64,000 nucleotides of DNA from Pseudomonas sp. GV085 (GCF_003050925.1 NZ_QAOV01000002.1:248001-312000); one strand, 5' to 3'; shown: positions 25,406 through 38,509, counted from the stretch's first letter. Numbers and translations: made by a program. Notes: a model not told the origin generated them from the letters alone.

Positions 25406-28400
25406 ATGGCCACAGTAACGACACCCATCGAAGTATTCGACATGAAGACGTTGCTGACAGCGCTGAAGGCGTTGCGCAATGGTGACTTCACCACGCGTAT
25501 GCCGGATGACTGGACCGGCATGCCGGGCAAGATCGCCGACACGCTCAACGAGATCATCGACATGGCAGCCGATACTGCCACCGAATTCGAACGCGTGGCG
25601 CGACTGATCGGCAAGCAGGGCAAGGTCGATGAGCGTATTCAATTGCCGATGATGAAAGGCTCATGGCAAAAGATCGTCAACTCGAGCAATGCGCTCACCA
25701 GCGACCTCATCAGCCCGATGAACGAGATGATTCGCGTTATCGGTTCGGTTGCCGAGGGTAATCTGAGCCAGCAGGTACCACCGGTACTCGATGGCCTGAA
25801 ACTGCGGGGCCAGTTCCTCAAATCCGCCGGGATCGTGAACACCATGGTGACTCGTTTGGGCTCCTTCGCCTCCGAGGTGACCCGCGTGGCGCTGGAAGTC
25901 GGTACCGAAGGCAAGTTGGGCGGTCAGGCGGAAGTGGGTGGCGTATCAGGCACCTGGCGCGACCTGACCGAATCGGTCAACGGCATGGCGGCCAACCTGA
26001 CCACCCAGGTGCGCAACATCGCACAAGTGACGACCGCGGTGGCGCGCGGCGACCTCGGCAAGAAAATTACCGTTGAAGCCAGGGGCGAGATTCTCGAACT
26101 GAAAAACACCATCAACACGATGGTCGACCAGCTCTCCAGCTTCGCCTCGGAGGTGACACGCGTGGCGCTGGAAGTCGGTACCGAAGGCAAACTGGGTGGA
26201 CAGGCCGAAGTGACCGGTGTGTCCGGTACCTGGAAGGACTTGACCAATTCGGTCAACGGCATGGCGGCCAACCTGACCACCCAGGTGCGCAACATCGCAC
26301 AGGTGACGACCGCGGTGGCGCGCGGCGACCTCGGCAAGAAAATTACCGTTGAAGCCAGGGGCGAGATTCTCGAACTGAAAAACACGATCAACACGATGGT
26401 CGACCAGCTCTCCAGCTTCGCCTCGGAGGTGACACGCGTCGCGCTGGAAGTCGGTACCGAAGGCAAACTGGGCGGACAGGCGGAAGTGACCGGTGTGTCC
26501 GGTACCTGGAAGGACCTGACCAATTCGGTCAACGGCATGGCGGCCAACCTGACCACCCAGGTGCGCAACATCGCCGATGTGACGACGGCGGTGGCCAACG
26601 GCGACCTGTCGCGCAAGATCACAGCCGAAGCGAAAGGTGAAATTCTCCAACTCAAGGAAACCATCAACACCATGGTGGACCAGCTCTCGACCTTTGCCGA
26701 CGAAGTGACGCGCATGGCACGCGAAGTGGGAACTGACGGCAAACTGGGTGGTCAGGCCAAGGTGACGGGTGTCGGTGGGACCTGGAAAGATTTGACCGAC
26801 TCGGTCAACAGCATGGCGGCCAACCTGACCAATCAGGTGCGCAACATCGCCGACGTGACGACAGCGGTGGCCAAAGGTGACCTGGGACGCAAGATTACCG
26901 TGGAAGCCAAGGGTGAAATCATGGAGCTGAAGAACACCATCAACACCATGGTGGACCAGCTCAACAGCTTTGCCGCCGAAGTGACGCGGGTGGCGCGCGA
27001 AGTCGGCACCGAGGGAAAGCTCGGGGGACAGGCGCAGGTGCAAGGCGTGTCCGGCACCTGGAAGGATTTGACCGAAAACGTGAACTTCATGGCAGCCAAC
27101 CTGACCAGCCAGGTGCGCGGCATCGCGAAAGTGGTGACCGCTGTAGCCAACGGCGACATGAAGAAGAAACTGACACTGGAGGCCAAGGGCGAGATCGCCG
27201 AACTGGCCGACACCATCAACGGTATGACCGATACGCTGGCGCTGTTCTCCGATCAGGTGACCTCAGTGGCGCGTGAAGTGGGCGTCGAAGGCAAGCTGGG
27301 CGGCCAGGCCAACGTGCCGGGTGCTGCCGGCACCTGGCGCGATCTGACCGACAACGTGAACGGTCTGGCGGCCAACCTGACCAATCAGGTGCGCGCAATT
27401 GCCGATGTGGCGACTGCCGTGACCAAGGGTGATCTGACGCGTTACGTGGAGGTGGAAGCAAAGGGTGAAGTGGCGGAATTGAAGGACAACGTCAACGAAA
27501 TGATCCGCAACCTGCGGGAAACCACGCGGCAAAACGCGGAACAGGATTGGCTCAAGAGCAATCTCGCGAAGTTTAACCGTCTGCTGCAGGGCCAGCGCGA
27601 TCTGGCGGCAGTCTCCAAGATGGTGCTGTCTGAACTGGCTCCGCTGATCAACGCCCAGCACGGTGTGTTCTACATGATGAACGAGAGCCCGCCCGATCCT
27701 GCGAAACTCAAACTGATGTCCGCTTATGCGTACAAGGGCAACATCAATGTGAACGATGAATGGCGGCTCGGCGAGGGCCTGGTCGGCCAATGCGCCTACG
27801 AGAAGCGGCGCATCCTGCTGACCGATGTCCCCGGAGATTACGTCGCGATTTCATCGGGACTGGGTGCGGCCGCCCCGCTCAATATCATCGTGTTGCCGAT
27901 CCTGTTCGAGAACAAGGTCAAGGCCGTCGTCGAAATGGCTTCGTTCACGCGCTACAGCATCATTCATCAAACCTTCCTCGATCAGCTTGCTGAATCGATT
28001 GGTATCGTGCTCAACACGATCGAAGCCAATATGCGTACCGAAGAACTGCTCAAGCAGTCGCAATCGCTGGCGCAGGAGCTGCAAAGGCAACAAGAAGAAT
28101 TGAGACAGACCAACGAGGAACTGGAGGACAAGGCCGGACTGCTGGAGGAGCAGAAAGCCGAAGTGGAGCGCAAGAACCGCGAAGTCGAAATCACCAAGCT
28201 GTCGCTGGAGGAGAAGGCGGAGCAACTGATGCTGACCTCCAAGTACAAGTCCGAATTCCTTTCCAGTATGTCCCATGAGCTCAGAACGCCATTGAACAGC
28301 TTGCTGATCCTGGCCCGGCAGCTCAGCGACAACGCGCAGCACAATCTCACGCCCAGGCAGGTCGAATATGCCAAGACCATCCGTAGCGCGGGCAAAGACC

Positions 28401-30268
28401 TGCTGGAGCTGATCGACGAGATCCTCTATCTGTCCAAGATCGAGTCGGGTACGGTCACACTGGATCTGAAAGAAGCGCTGTTCGCCGATCTGCACGACCA
28501 GATCGAACGCACCTTCCGGCCGGTCGCCGAAAGCCGAGGCCTGGACTTCACGATTGAACTGGCCCCTACCCTGCCCCCCTGCATCCGGACCGATGAAAAG
28601 CGCCTGCTGCAGGTGGTCAAGAACCTGCTGTCCAACGCTTTTAAGTTCACTGAACAAGGCAGTGTCAAGATCAGCATCGAACCCGCTGTGTCCGGGTGGA
28701 GCGTGGATCTCGGCGAACTCAATAGCGCCGACGCAGTGGTCGCCTTCGTGGTCACCGACACCGGCATTGGCGTATCTGCCGACAAGCAGAAGCTCATCTT
28801 CGAAGCGTTCCAGCAGGCAGATACCGGAACCTCACGAAAATACGGCGGCACCGGCCTCGGCCTGTCGATAAGCCGCGAGCTCGCACACCGGCTGGGCGGT
28901 GAGCTGCGGCTGATCCCCGGTGAGATCGGCAAGGGCAGTACTTTCGCGCTGTACGTGCCCTTGCGTACACAGGATGCCCAGCATCAGACGCTGGACGAAT
29001 CAGCGACAGAGACGGTGCCAGGCCAAGTCAGGCGCGATCCCGTTTCAGCCCCGTCTGTACAGATACTGGACGACCGCGAGTCTGTCCAACCCGGGGACCA
29101 GGTGCTGCTGATGCTCGAGGGCGACGCCCGATTCGCCAGCATTCTGCTCGAGGCCGCGCGCCAGGAGGGGTTCAGGGCCATCGTCACGACCCGTGGCGCG
29201 GATGCACTGGAGCTTGTCGAACGCTTCAAACCCGCCGCGATCACACTGGACCCGGGCCTGACCGACATCGATGGTTGGTCGCTACTCGAGCAGTTGAAGC
29301 GCAATTTCGCCACGCGTCACATACCGGTCCAGATCATCTCGATCGCTGACGACCATACACGCGGGCTGCGCTATGGCGCTTTCGACTATCTGCTCAAACC
29401 GGTCACAGCCGACGAGATTCAAAATGCGCTGGTCGGCATCGTGGCATTCGCTCGGCGCAAGACCAGGAATCTGCTGCTCATCGACGGCGACGAAGGGAGC
29501 CGCGCCCGTATCCTCGATCTACTCGGCAACACCGACGTGAGGATCGCAACGGCCGGCAGCGGCGCGCAAGCCTTGAAGAAACTGGCAACGAAACGCTACG
29601 ACTGCATGGCAATCAATCTCAAATTGCCCGACGCATCCGGCATCGGGTTTCTCGAGGCATTGCAGGAAGACCACGCAATGCGTGAATTGCCGATCGTCGT
29701 CTACGGTGCAGGGACACTGACCAAGCCGGAGCACGAGCGTTTCAGGGCACTGCTCGGCAAGGGCGTCATCAAGGCAGTTCAATCGCCCGAGCGCATACTC
29801 GACGAAACCGCGCTGTTTCTACACCGGGTCGTATCCGCACTGTCGCCGACCCAGCGCAAGATGCTGGAAAAACTCTATGAGGGTTCAGACAGTCTCGAGG
29901 GTAAAAAGGCCCTGGTGGTCGACGATGACGTGCGCAATATTTTTGCCCTGACCAGCGTGCTCGAGTGCAACAAAATGCTGGTGGCCACGGCCGAAAACGG
30001 CCGTACCGCCATAGAACTGCTGCAGCAGCAGCCCGATACCGACATCGTGTTGATGGATATCATGATGCCCGAGATGGATGGCTTTGAAACCATGCGCCAG
30101 ATCCGTACATTCAAAAGGTTTGAAACCCTGCCCATTATTGCGCTGACGGCAAAGGCGATGATGGGTGACCGTGAAAAGTGCCTCGAGGCAGGAGCATCGG
30201 ACTATGTCAGCAAGCCGGTGGATACCGACCAGCTGCTGTCACTGATGCGCAAATGGCTCTATCGATGA
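25406..30268 (+). CDS. Poly-HAMP hybrid histidine kinase with three receivers
   Basis: This 1620-residue protein has no membrane segment. A tandem HAMP array occupies residues 10-710, including six 92-residue units marked by [14 protein letters not shown] (712-872), coiled coil (875-945), HisKA with His in [10 protein letters not shown] (about 957) and HATPase ([16 protein letters not shown], about 1060-1200) follow. Three receivers come next: REC1 (1231-1345), REC2 (1354-1465, its Asp position reads AINLKLPD, so Asn) and canonical REC3 (1501-1620, [11 protein letters not shown]). The array resembles fungal group III osmosensing kinases and their bacterial relatives. ATG 25406 has GGA upstream; ATG 25442 is an alternative. 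Ligand unknown. Confidence 0.92.
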   Translation: MATVTTPIEVFDMKTLLTALKALRNGDFTTRMPDDWTGMPGKIADTLNEIIDMAADTATEFERVARLIGKQGKVDERIQLPMMKGSWQKIVNSSNALTSDLISPMNEMIRVIGSVAEGNLSQQVPPVLDGLKLRGQFLKSAGIVNTMVTRLGSFASEVTRVALEVGTEGKLGGQAEVGGVSGTWRDLTESVNGMAANLTTQVRNIAQVTTAVARGDLGKKITVEARGEILELKNTINTMVDQLSSFASEVTRVALEVGTEGKLGGQAEVTGVSGTWKDLTNSVNGMAANLTTQVRNIAQVTTAVARGDLGKKITVEARGEILELKNTINTMVDQLSSFASEVTRVALEVGTEGKLGGQAEVTGVSGTWKDLTNSVNGMAANLTTQVRNIADVTTAVANGDLSRKITAEAKGEILQLKETINTMVDQLSTFADEVTRMAREVGTDGKLGGQAKVTGVGGTWKDLTDSVNSMAANLTNQVRNIADVTTAVAKGDLGRKITVEAKGEIMELKNTINTMVDQLNSFAAEVTRVAREVGTEGKLGGQAQVQGVSGTWKDLTENVNFMAANLTSQVRGIAKVVTAVANGDMKKKLTLEAKGEIAELADTINGMTDTLALFSDQVTSVAREVGVEGKLGGQANVPGAAGTWRDLTDNVNGLAANLTNQVRAIADVATAVTKGDLTRYVEVEAKGEVAELKDNVNEMIRNLRETTRQNAEQDWLKSNLAKFNRLLQGQRDLAAVSKMVLSELAPLINAQHGVFYMMNESPPDPAKLKLMSAYAYKGNINVNDEWRLGEGLVGQCAYEKRRILLTDVPGDYVAISSGLGAAAPLNIIVLPILFENKVKAVVEMASFTRYSIIHQTFLDQLAESIGIVLNTIEANMRTEELLKQSQSLAQELQRQQEELRQTNEELEDKAGLLEEQKAEVERKNREVEITKLSLEEKAEQLMLTSKYKSEFLSSMSHELRTPLNSLLILARQLSDNAQHNLTPRQVEYAKTIRSAGKDLLELIDEILYLSKIESGTVTLDLKEALFADLHDQIERTFRPVAESRGLDFTIELAPTLPPCIRTDEKRLLQVVKNLLSNAFKFTEQGSVKISIEPAVSGWSVDLGELNSADAVVAFVVTDTGIGVSADKQKLIFEAFQQADTGTSRKYGGTGLGLSISRELAHRLGGELRLIPGEIGKGSTFALYVPLRTQDAQHQTLDESATETVPGQVRRDPVSAPSVQILDDRESVQPGDQVLLMLEGDARFASILLEAARQEGFRAIVTTRGADALELVERFKPAAITLDPGLTDIDGWSLLEQLKRNFATRHIPVQIISIADDHTRGLRYGAFDYLLKPVTADEIQNALVGIVAFARRKTRNLLLIDGDEGSRARILDLLGNTDVRIATAGSGAQALKKLATKRYDCMAINLKLPDASGIGFLEALQEDHAMRELPIVVYGAGTLTKPEHERFRALLGKGVIKAVQSPERILDETALFLHRVVSALSPTQRKMLEKLYEGSDSLEGKKALVVDDDVRNIFALTSVLECNKMLVATAENGRTAIELLQQQPDTDIVLMDIMMPEMDGFETMRQIRTFKRFETLPIIALTAKAMMGDREKCLEAGASDYVSKPVDTDQLLSLMRKWLYR
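25865..27520 (+). repeat. Six 276-bp tandem repeats (HAMP units) in the kinase gene
   Basis: The phrase beginning TTCGCCTCGGAGGTGAC recurs every 276 bp (25865, 26141, 26417, and diverged copies after that), each unit coding 92 residues. Units 2 and 3 are nearly identical at the DNA level over their whole length, so recent duplication or gene conversion is likely; units 4 to 6 have drifted. Confidence 0.9.
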
Positions 30269-30316
30269 CGCTGTACCGCGCTCATTGCGGCCAGCGCAAA
30301 CCGAAGTGGCATAAAT

Positions 30317-31447
30317 ATGCAGGAACCCCCGGCATTCAAAGAGAGAGCCCAGGTGCGGCAACCGCTCCCGCCTGATGGCGTACCAGCATCCGTGTTGCTG
30401 GTGGATGACAATCCCGGCAAGCTTACGGCACTCGCCGCGGTGATTGCCGACATGGGCCTCGATGTTGCCACGGCGACCTCCGGGCGCGAGGCGCTGCGCC
30501 TGCTATTGCAGCGCGACTTCGCCGTCATTCTGCTCGACGTGAAAATGCCCGTGATGGACGGTTTTGAAACCGCGGCACTCATTCACGGCCGCCCGAAATC
30601 GGCCCACACGCCCATTATCTTCGTCACGGCGGAGGCCGATACGGATTCCGAGCGTTTCCGCGGTTATACGTCCGGCGCAGTGGATTACATCTTCTCGCCG
30701 ATTGTGGCCGAAGTTCTTCGCGCCAAGATCCTGGTGTTTGTCGATCTGTACTACTTGCAGCGCAAACTGACGATGCAGGCCGAAGAACTGCTGCAATCGA
30801 AGCTGCAGCTGCGCGAACTGGCCGCCTATCAGGAGCACATCAAGGAAGAAGAGCGAAAGCGCATCGCACGCGACATCCATGACGAGCTGGGACAGAGTCT
30901 GCTGGCATTGCGAATTGACGTATCCATGTTGCAGGCGCGCACCAGTACCCGGCACCCCAAGCTCAACGAAAAGGTCAGCGACGCCCTGAATCACCTCGAT
31001 ACAGCCATCCGCAGTGTCCGCAGCATCATCAATGATCTTCGACCGCCCGTACTCGATCTGGGACTACAGGCAGCGATCGAGTGGCAACTTGAAGAGTTCC
31101 GGCAGCGCAGCGTGATCGATTGCACGATGTCGGTGAAAGACGAGAGTTTGCGTTGCGATCTGAATGAAAAATCCGCCACGACTCTGTTCCGCATCGTGCA
31201 GGAATCGCTATCGAATATTGCCCGGCACGCGCAAGCGACACAGGTGCATATCGAACTCTACAGGGAGGGTCGCCGGCTTTACCTGCTGATCAAAGACAAT
31301 GGCGTAGGCATGACGGATCGCAAAAAAATGAACTCGTTCGGGTTGGTGGGGATGAAGGAACGCATCAGCATGCTGGGCGGCGAATTCACGATCGACAGCG
31401 CACCGGACAAAGGAACGAGATTGACGATATCGCTGCCACTCGACTGA
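30317..31447 (+). CDS. Receiver-HisKA_3 histidine kinase
   Basis: This 376-residue soluble protein has an N-terminal receiver (20-140; VLLVDDN, phospho-acceptor Asp74 in ILLDVKMPVMDG), a coiled linker (145-180), the dimerisation helix with His188 in RIARDIHDELGQSL, and a HATPase_c domain (FRIVQESLSNIARHAQA, IKDNGVGM, GLVGMKER). This is the NarX/DesK branch. The receiver's usual Lys is replaced: DYIFSPI has Ser before Pro, so phosphoryl chemistry there may be altered. It starts 48 bp after the poly-HAMP kinase gene and is probably co-transcribed, which suggests that kinase, or a lone receiver, feeds this one. Confidence 0.92.
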   Translation: MQEPPAFKERAQVRQPLPPDGVPASVLLVDDNPGKLTALAAVIADMGLDVATATSGREALRLLLQRDFAVILLDVKMPVMDGFETAALIHGRPKSAHTPIIFVTAEADTDSERFRGYTSGAVDYIFSPIVAEVLRAKILVFVDLYYLQRKLTMQAEELLQSKLQLRELAAYQEHIKEEERKRIARDIHDELGQSLLALRIDVSMLQARTSTRHPKLNEKVSDALNHLDTAIRSVRSIINDLRPPVLDLGLQAAIEWQLEEFRQRSVIDCTMSVKDESLRCDLNEKSATTLFRIVQESLSNIARHAQATQVHIELYREGRRLYLLIKDNGVGMTDRKKMNSFGLVGMKERISMLGGEFTIDSAPDKGTRLTISLPLD

Positions 31448-31732
31448 CGTGGCCATTTCTCTTAGCCCAGACACTGCGCATAATCGCACCCATTATTGGG
31501 GGATATTCCCCGTCATCGGGGGTATTCATCCTGGCTGCTCCTACCTGCCTGAAGCCAGCAGACAAGGGGTACGCGGCGTAGAGCCATTAGTCACCTTCTT
31601 TCACTTTTGGCGGAAAATTTGCATCATCCTTATCCCGGTTCGAAATCAAACATTTCGCCAGCCGGGCCAGGAGCAGTGGCTCAATGCCCATGTATTGCCG
31701 CGCGTTCCGAGGAATCGTCAGAGGTGTTTGCG
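31448..31732 (+). promoter_or_regulatory. Upstream region of multicopper oxidase with a repeated GGGGGATATTC motif
   Basis: GGGGGATATTCCCC at 31498-31511 is close to palindromic and is followed at 31518-31527 by GGGGGTATTC, 20 bp downstream in direct orientation. This is a candidate regulator-binding site for the oxidase gene; it matches no operator I can name. Confidence 0.4.
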
Positions 31733-34561
<2,829 letters not shown>

Positions 34562-34704
34562 ATAGCAACGGCAACGGAGGCAAAGGCTAGCGTCGTCTAT
34601 AAACGGCTGTTTATGTCGTCAGCAAATGCAGAGGCAACTTGTTTGCTGAAAATTCCCCTGTGGCTATGCCGCGAATGGGCTTTTTTGGAGGGGAAAATGG
34701 CAGT

Positions 34705-34743
34705 GCCTTGACCTGGTTTGTTAACCCGGCCAAAGGCTTTTTT
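34705..34743 (+). terminator. Rho-independent terminator downstream of multicopper oxidase
   Basis: GCCTTGACC pairs with GGCCAAAGGC (one bulge) and is followed by TTTTTT. It lies about 145 nt after the oxidase stop. Confidence 0.6.
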
Positions 34744-35238
34744 ATGGCGGATTCACTCACACATCCCGATTTCCTCCATGGAATCTGAAAAAAAAGACCA
34801 AAAAAACGCCAGGGCTCTTGTCTGCCTTCCGACTCGCCGCAAACCCAGTAATGGTGCAGGCTGCGCGATAAAAGCTGGCAATGTGCAACTAGCTAGGGAC
34901 ACTGCCGTTGGTCAGCAAAATTGATCAAAAAATGAACTGACACGGTTTTTTCGTTCAGAATGCGCAGCAGGTGGCACGGGCTCTGATCCTCACCTGACCC
35001 CAGAAGCGGAAGTTAAACCTCATATGCGCCAAGTGCGGATGAGGTTTTTTATTACCTGAAAATGGAATAATCGAATGACTAAAAGTTCATTCGCCAAACT
35101 CGCTTTTATCTTGGCCGCGTAATGCCACAAGATAATCCAATTGAAACGGCTGAATCATAACTTTCGTCAGCAACGGCAAACTCTAATCAAGCCGTCCTGA
35201 AAGTCAGATTGATTCACTGTTTGAACAAAGAGGTAGTC
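34744..35238 (+). other. Long non-coding stretch with its own terminator
   Basis: About 500 bp without a credible gene. It contains TTGATC near 34922, a T-rich patch, and then a clear intrinsic terminator at 35015-35053. The layout suggests a small RNA or an attenuated leader ahead of the membrane protein gene (see findings). Confidence 0.45.
35015..35053 (+). terminator. Intrinsic terminator in long non-coding stretch
   Basis: AAACCTCAT (35015-35023) pairs with ATGAGGTTT (35039-35047) and runs into TTTTTTATT. It is 186 nt upstream of the next gene and not just after any coding region. Confidence 0.75.
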
Positions 35239-35892
35239 ATGGAACTCAGTATTCTTACTTCACCAGTCGGGGAATATTTACGCCTGGGCGTTGTATATTT
35301 TCATCTTATCGCGTGCTGTGTGGCAATCGGGCTGGTTTTGACCAGTGACATTGCAATGGTCAAGCAACTCCTGAAGGGAGATGCATCGGGTCATCATGAT
35401 GACGCGCACATGGACAGTCTTCAAAAAACCGTATCGCTTGCACTTGTCTGGCTCTGGATTACGGGCGTTGCCATTGTCGGGATCGATTATGCAGGCAAGG
35501 GGATGGAGTATTTCCTCAATCCAAAATTGCAAGCCAAAATCGGCATAGTCGTGCTGTTGACCATTAACGGCTTCGTGTTGCATCGCGCTGTATTGCCGGC
35601 GCTGAAAAAAGCCGGTTCGTTACTGAAACTCTCCTTCAGCCTGCGCATGCTGGCGCTGTTCTCGGGGGCGTTCTCTGGCGTGTCGTGGTTCTATGCCGCC
35701 ATGCTGGGTGTTGGTCGTCCGCTGGCCTGGAAGTACTCGCTGGTGGAGTTGCTGGCAGCCTATCCGGTGCTCATCGTCGGCGGTTTCGCAATGATGGTAC
35801 TGCTCACCGTCTGGGCAAAAAACAAAGACGCCGAAGCGCGCCTGGAGCAAGGCACCTGGACTCCAGGAAACGCCGCCCTGGCTGGCTGGTGA
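35239..35892 (+). CDS. Polytopic membrane protein of unknown function
   Basis: This 217-residue protein has five to six hydrophobic helices: GVVYFHLIACCVAIGLVL, TVSLALVWLWITGVAIVG, AKIGIVVLLTINGFVLH, a helix around MLALFSGAFSGVSWFYA, and LLAAYPVLIVGGFAMMVLL. ATG 35239 is preceded by GAGG. His residues sit in or near two membrane helices, which could carry heme or copper, but this is speculative. It resembles DUF2214-type membrane proteins in layout only. The gene lies between a multicopper oxidase and a PtrA-like protein gene, so a metal-related job is possible. Confidence 0.8.
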   Translation: MELSILTSPVGEYLRLGVVYFHLIACCVAIGLVLTSDIAMVKQLLKGDASGHHDDAHMDSLQKTVSLALVWLWITGVAIVGIDYAGKGMEYFLNPKLQAKIGIVVLLTINGFVLHRAVLPALKKAGSLLKLSFSLRMLALFSGAFSGVSWFYAAMLGVGRPLAWKYSLVELLAAYPVLIVGGFAMMVLLTVWAKNKDAEARLEQGTWTPGNAALAGW

Positions 35893-35973
35893 ATCCAGGT
35901 TGAACAAGGACGTTCAGCGCTAGCCCATGAATTCTGCTTTAACTGTTAAAAAATCTCACTTGAGGATACCCAA

Positions 35974-36180
35974 ATGAAATCCATGAAAGTTCTCTTCGTA
36001 GTCGCCGCTCTGACCGCTTCTTCTCTGGCGATGGCCACCGGTGGCGGTGATCGGACCGTCGCACGCATGGAGTCGGCCCGGACAGTCTCGATGAAAGCCT
36101 TCCAGGTTGCCCAGAAACAGAAGGCTGAAGCCGCTGTCACTCAAAGCAAGACCAAGGCAGCCGATCGCACCAACAGCTGA
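35974..36180 (+). CDS. PtrA-like small exported protein
   Basis: This 68-residue protein has a signal peptide (MKSMKVLFVVAALTASSLAMA) and the mature sequence TGGGDRTVARMESARTVSMK then AFQVAQKQKAE. The GGDRT.ARME..R..SM.A.QVAQ pattern matches what I recall of the PtrA N-terminal domain. PtrA of P. aeruginosa is a copper-induced periplasmic protein first described as a type III secretion repressor. TTGAGG precedes the start. It lies 81 bp after the membrane protein gene and ends in a strong terminator, so the two may be one transcript. A copper response would fit the multicopper oxidase upstream (inference). Confidence 0.7.
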   Translation: MKSMKVLFVVAALTASSLAMATGGGDRTVARMESARTVSMKAFQVAQKQKAEAAVTQSKTKAADRTNS

Positions 36181-36204
36181 TCTGTTGTGTCGAGTCCAGA
36201 GTCC

Positions 36205-36230
36205 AAGCAGCCCGTCTCCACGGGCTGCTT
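36205..36230 (+). terminator. Terminator after PtrA-like gene
   Basis: AAGCAGCCCGT pairs with ACGGGCTGCTT (11-bp stem, 4-nt loop), 25 nt after the stop; a short CGTTT follows. Confidence 0.7.
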
Positions 36231-36311
36231 CGTTTACAGGCCGTCGTGGCACGCGTTATCAGCTTTCATCTCCAATAAATTGCTTCATCGGTAAACGCCC
36301 CTCGCGCCAAT

Positions 36312-36881
36312 TCAACGTTGCGTCTCTACGATCCTGAGCCAAGGCCAGCGAACCTGATAACTGTTCGCCTTCTGGTCGAACAAGTCTGGTCTCGGATTCT
36401 TTGGATTGATTCTAAGTAGCCCTTGCTCAGTATCGGCCAGGCCGTTGGGTGCATAGACCTCGCCCGTTTCAATATCCAGACCCATGCAGGTACCGGCAAT
36501 CAGGTAGCGGTCGATCCCGTCTCTGGCCGACTGCAGCTGAGGATAATCCCCGCCAAACCGCTGGCTGTACCACAGGTGAACGCGAGCCTGATTCTTGAAC
36601 TCAACGTTCACATCGAGGTGGTCGAACAGATGCCGAGCGGATTGGATGACCTCATTCTCGGCTTCCCACGACAGATCATCATCGAAGTAAAAGACGTCGT
36701 AATCCTTCACTCCCCACGCTGGCGGTCGCTGTGACTGATGATTCCACACGGCCTGGAACAGGCAACCGGCGGTGAGCATGCACTGGTTCAAACCGAGCTT
36801 GGGCAAGCGATCGGCAAGTTCTGCGTTTACTGGATTGGTCATTGCGATCCTGACCAGGCTTTCGACAGTCAATGTCATCAT
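36312..36881 (-). CDS. Nucleotidyltransferase family protein (PF06042 type)
   Basis: This 189-residue protein resembles the short nucleotidyltransferase-like proteins of PF06042: LTAGCLFQAVWNHQSQRPP near 40-55, KDYDVFYFDDDLSWEAE (acidic metal-binding motif, about 60-75), RVHLWYSQRFGGDYP and a C-terminal YQVRWPWLRI. The D-x-D-like acidic pair follows the polymerase-beta nucleotidyltransferase pattern, but substrate and role are unknown. A second ATG one codon in is equally possible. It stands alone, divergent from the MHS transporter. Confidence 0.85.
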   Translation of the reverse strand: MMTLTVESLVRIAMTNPVNAELADRLPKLGLNQCMLTAGCLFQAVWNHQSQRPPAWGVKDYDVFYFDDDLSWEAENEVIQSARHLFDHLDVNVEFKNQARVHLWYSQRFGGDYPQLQSARDGIDRYLIAGTCMGLDIETGEVYAPNGLADTEQGLLRINPKNPRPDLFDQKANSYQVRWPWLRIVETQR

Positions 36882-37108
36882 CCCTTCTCAATCGATCAAG
36901 TCCTGGCGACCGACAATACCGCCAACGCTTTACAAATACGCGAAATACACCGCCCTTTTTTTCTCACCCTCGGCCAATCTGGCGCGAATCATGCCTCATT
37001 CAACGGCATGAAGTCGGTAGCGACTATGTGGATGACACTTTTGAAGTGAGCCGCCTCAGTGCCTGCCCCGATAATCGATAGCTTACTGACGAACGGTCGA
37101 GGTCAAGC

Positions 37109-38446
37109 ATGACGAGCGCAACGATGGAACAAGTCAGCCCAAGAACGCTGAGAAGAGTGATTGTGGCTGCCGGCATCGGCAATTTCGTCGAGTGGTTCGA
37201 CTTCGCCGTCTACGGCTTTCTGGCCACGACCATCGCCCAGCAATTTTTCCCCAGTGGCGATGCCAGTGCCGCGCTGCTCAAGACCTTTGCGGTATTCGCC
37301 GTGGCCTTTGCGTTTCGGCCCCTTGGCGGGATTTTCTTCGGCATGCTGGGCGACAGGATCGGCCGCAAGCGAACCCTGGCGATGACCATTCTGCTGATGG
37401 CCGGGGCGACGACCTTGATCGGTCTGCTGCCCACATATGCGGCGATCGGAGTCATGGCGCCGATTCTTCTGTCCCTGATCCGTTGCGCCCAGGGCTTTTC
37501 CGCCGGGGGTGAATACGCCGGTGCCTGTGCCTACCTGATGGAGCATGCACCGAGTGATAAACGTGCCTGGTACGGCAGCTTCATTCCGGTGTCGACATTT
37601 TCCGCCTTCGCCGCGGCAGCCGTGGTGGCCTACGCACTCGAGGCGTCATTGTCGGCCGAAGCAATGGGCAGTTGGGGCTGGCGCCTGCCGTTCCTGATTG
37701 CCGCGCCCCTGGGCCTGGTGGGTCTTTACCTGCGCTGGAAGCTCGATGAGACTCCGGCATTCCAGGCAGTGACCGAGGAACATGCAGTCGCACACTCCCC
37801 CCTCAAGGAAACCTTGCGCAACCATGGTGCGGCTATCTGTTGTCTGGGCGCTTTTGTGTCACTCACGGCACTGTCGTTTTATATGTTCACCACCTATTTC
37901 GCGACTTACTTGCAAGTCGCTGGTGGCCTGAGTCGCGCCACAGCGTTGCTGGTGTCGCTGATTGCATTGCTGTTCGCTGCAGCGATCTGCCCGCTGGCCG
38001 GGCTGTATTCGGACCGGGTCGGGCGTCGGGTTACGGTGATGACGACTTGCGCGCTGTTGATTGTGGTCGTGTACCCATCGTTCCTGATGGCCAGCTCCGG
38101 CTCGTTCGCAGCGTCCATCGTCGGCGTCATGCTCCTGGCGATTGGCGCGGTGTTGTGTGGTGTGGTGACGGCGGCCCTGCTCTCGGAAACCTTCCCTACC
38201 CGTACTCGCTACACTGCCTCGGCGATCACCTACAACATGGCGTACACCCTTTTCGGCGGCACCGCTCCGCTGGTGGCGACGTGGCTGATCAGCACGACCG
38301 GCAGCAACTTGTCGCCAGCGTTCTACCTGATCGCGGTTGCATTGCTCGCGCTGGCGGGTGGGCTGGCATTGCCGGAGACTTCGAGGATTTCCCTGCATGA
38401 CGTTGCGTCGCAAGAAAAAGCCGAAGGAGTGAGTGCATCCGCCTGA
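37109..38446 (+). CDS. MFS transporter, metabolite:H+ symporter (MHS) type
   Basis: This 445-residue carrier has 12 membrane segments. GNFVEWFDFAVYGFLAT in helix 1 is the MHS-family hallmark shared by KgtP, ProP, ShiA and citrate carriers. Further marks are GMLGDRIGRKRTLAMTI (loop 2-3), RCAQGFSAGGEYAGA (helix 4) and YSDRVGRRVTVM in the second half. MHS carriers import organic acids, betaines or shikimate with protons. No catabolic gene lies next to it, so the substrate is open. It is followed by a REP pair. Confidence 0.9.
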   Translation: MTSATMEQVSPRTLRRVIVAAGIGNFVEWFDFAVYGFLATTIAQQFFPSGDASAALLKTFAVFAVAFAFRPLGGIFFGMLGDRIGRKRTLAMTILLMAGATTLIGLLPTYAAIGVMAPILLSLIRCAQGFSAGGEYAGACAYLMEHAPSDKRAWYGSFIPVSTFSAFAAAAVVAYALEASLSAEAMGSWGWRLPFLIAAPLGLVGLYLRWKLDETPAFQAVTEEHAVAHSPLKETLRNHGAAICCLGAFVSLTALSFYMFTTYFATYLQVAGGLSRATALLVSLIALLFAAAICPLAGLYSDRVGRRVTVMTTCALLIVVVYPSFLMASSGSFAASIVGVMLLAIGAVLCGVVTAALLSETFPTRTRYTASAITYNMAYTLFGGTAPLVATWLISTTGSNLSPAFYLIAVALLALAGGLALPETSRISLHDVASQEKAEGVSASA

Positions 38447-38509
38447 AACACCAAACAAGCCTGTCCTGAGCTATTTCGCCATGGTCTTCGCGGATTGATG
38501 CTGCTCATC

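Noticed and set aside
25865..27520. CRISPR-like tandem repeats
   Set aside because: The repeats are 276 bp, in frame, and encode HAMP domains, with no spacers.
25924..27790. Open frames on the minus strand across the HAMP array
   Set aside because: They are antisense reflections of the tandem HAMP units, with Ser/Pro/Arg-rich repeats and no start site signals.
34985..35020. Partial similarity to a 5S rRNA (ACCTGACCCCAGAAG..)
   Set aside because: Only a short stretch matches; the conserved loops and stems of 5S rRNA are absent.
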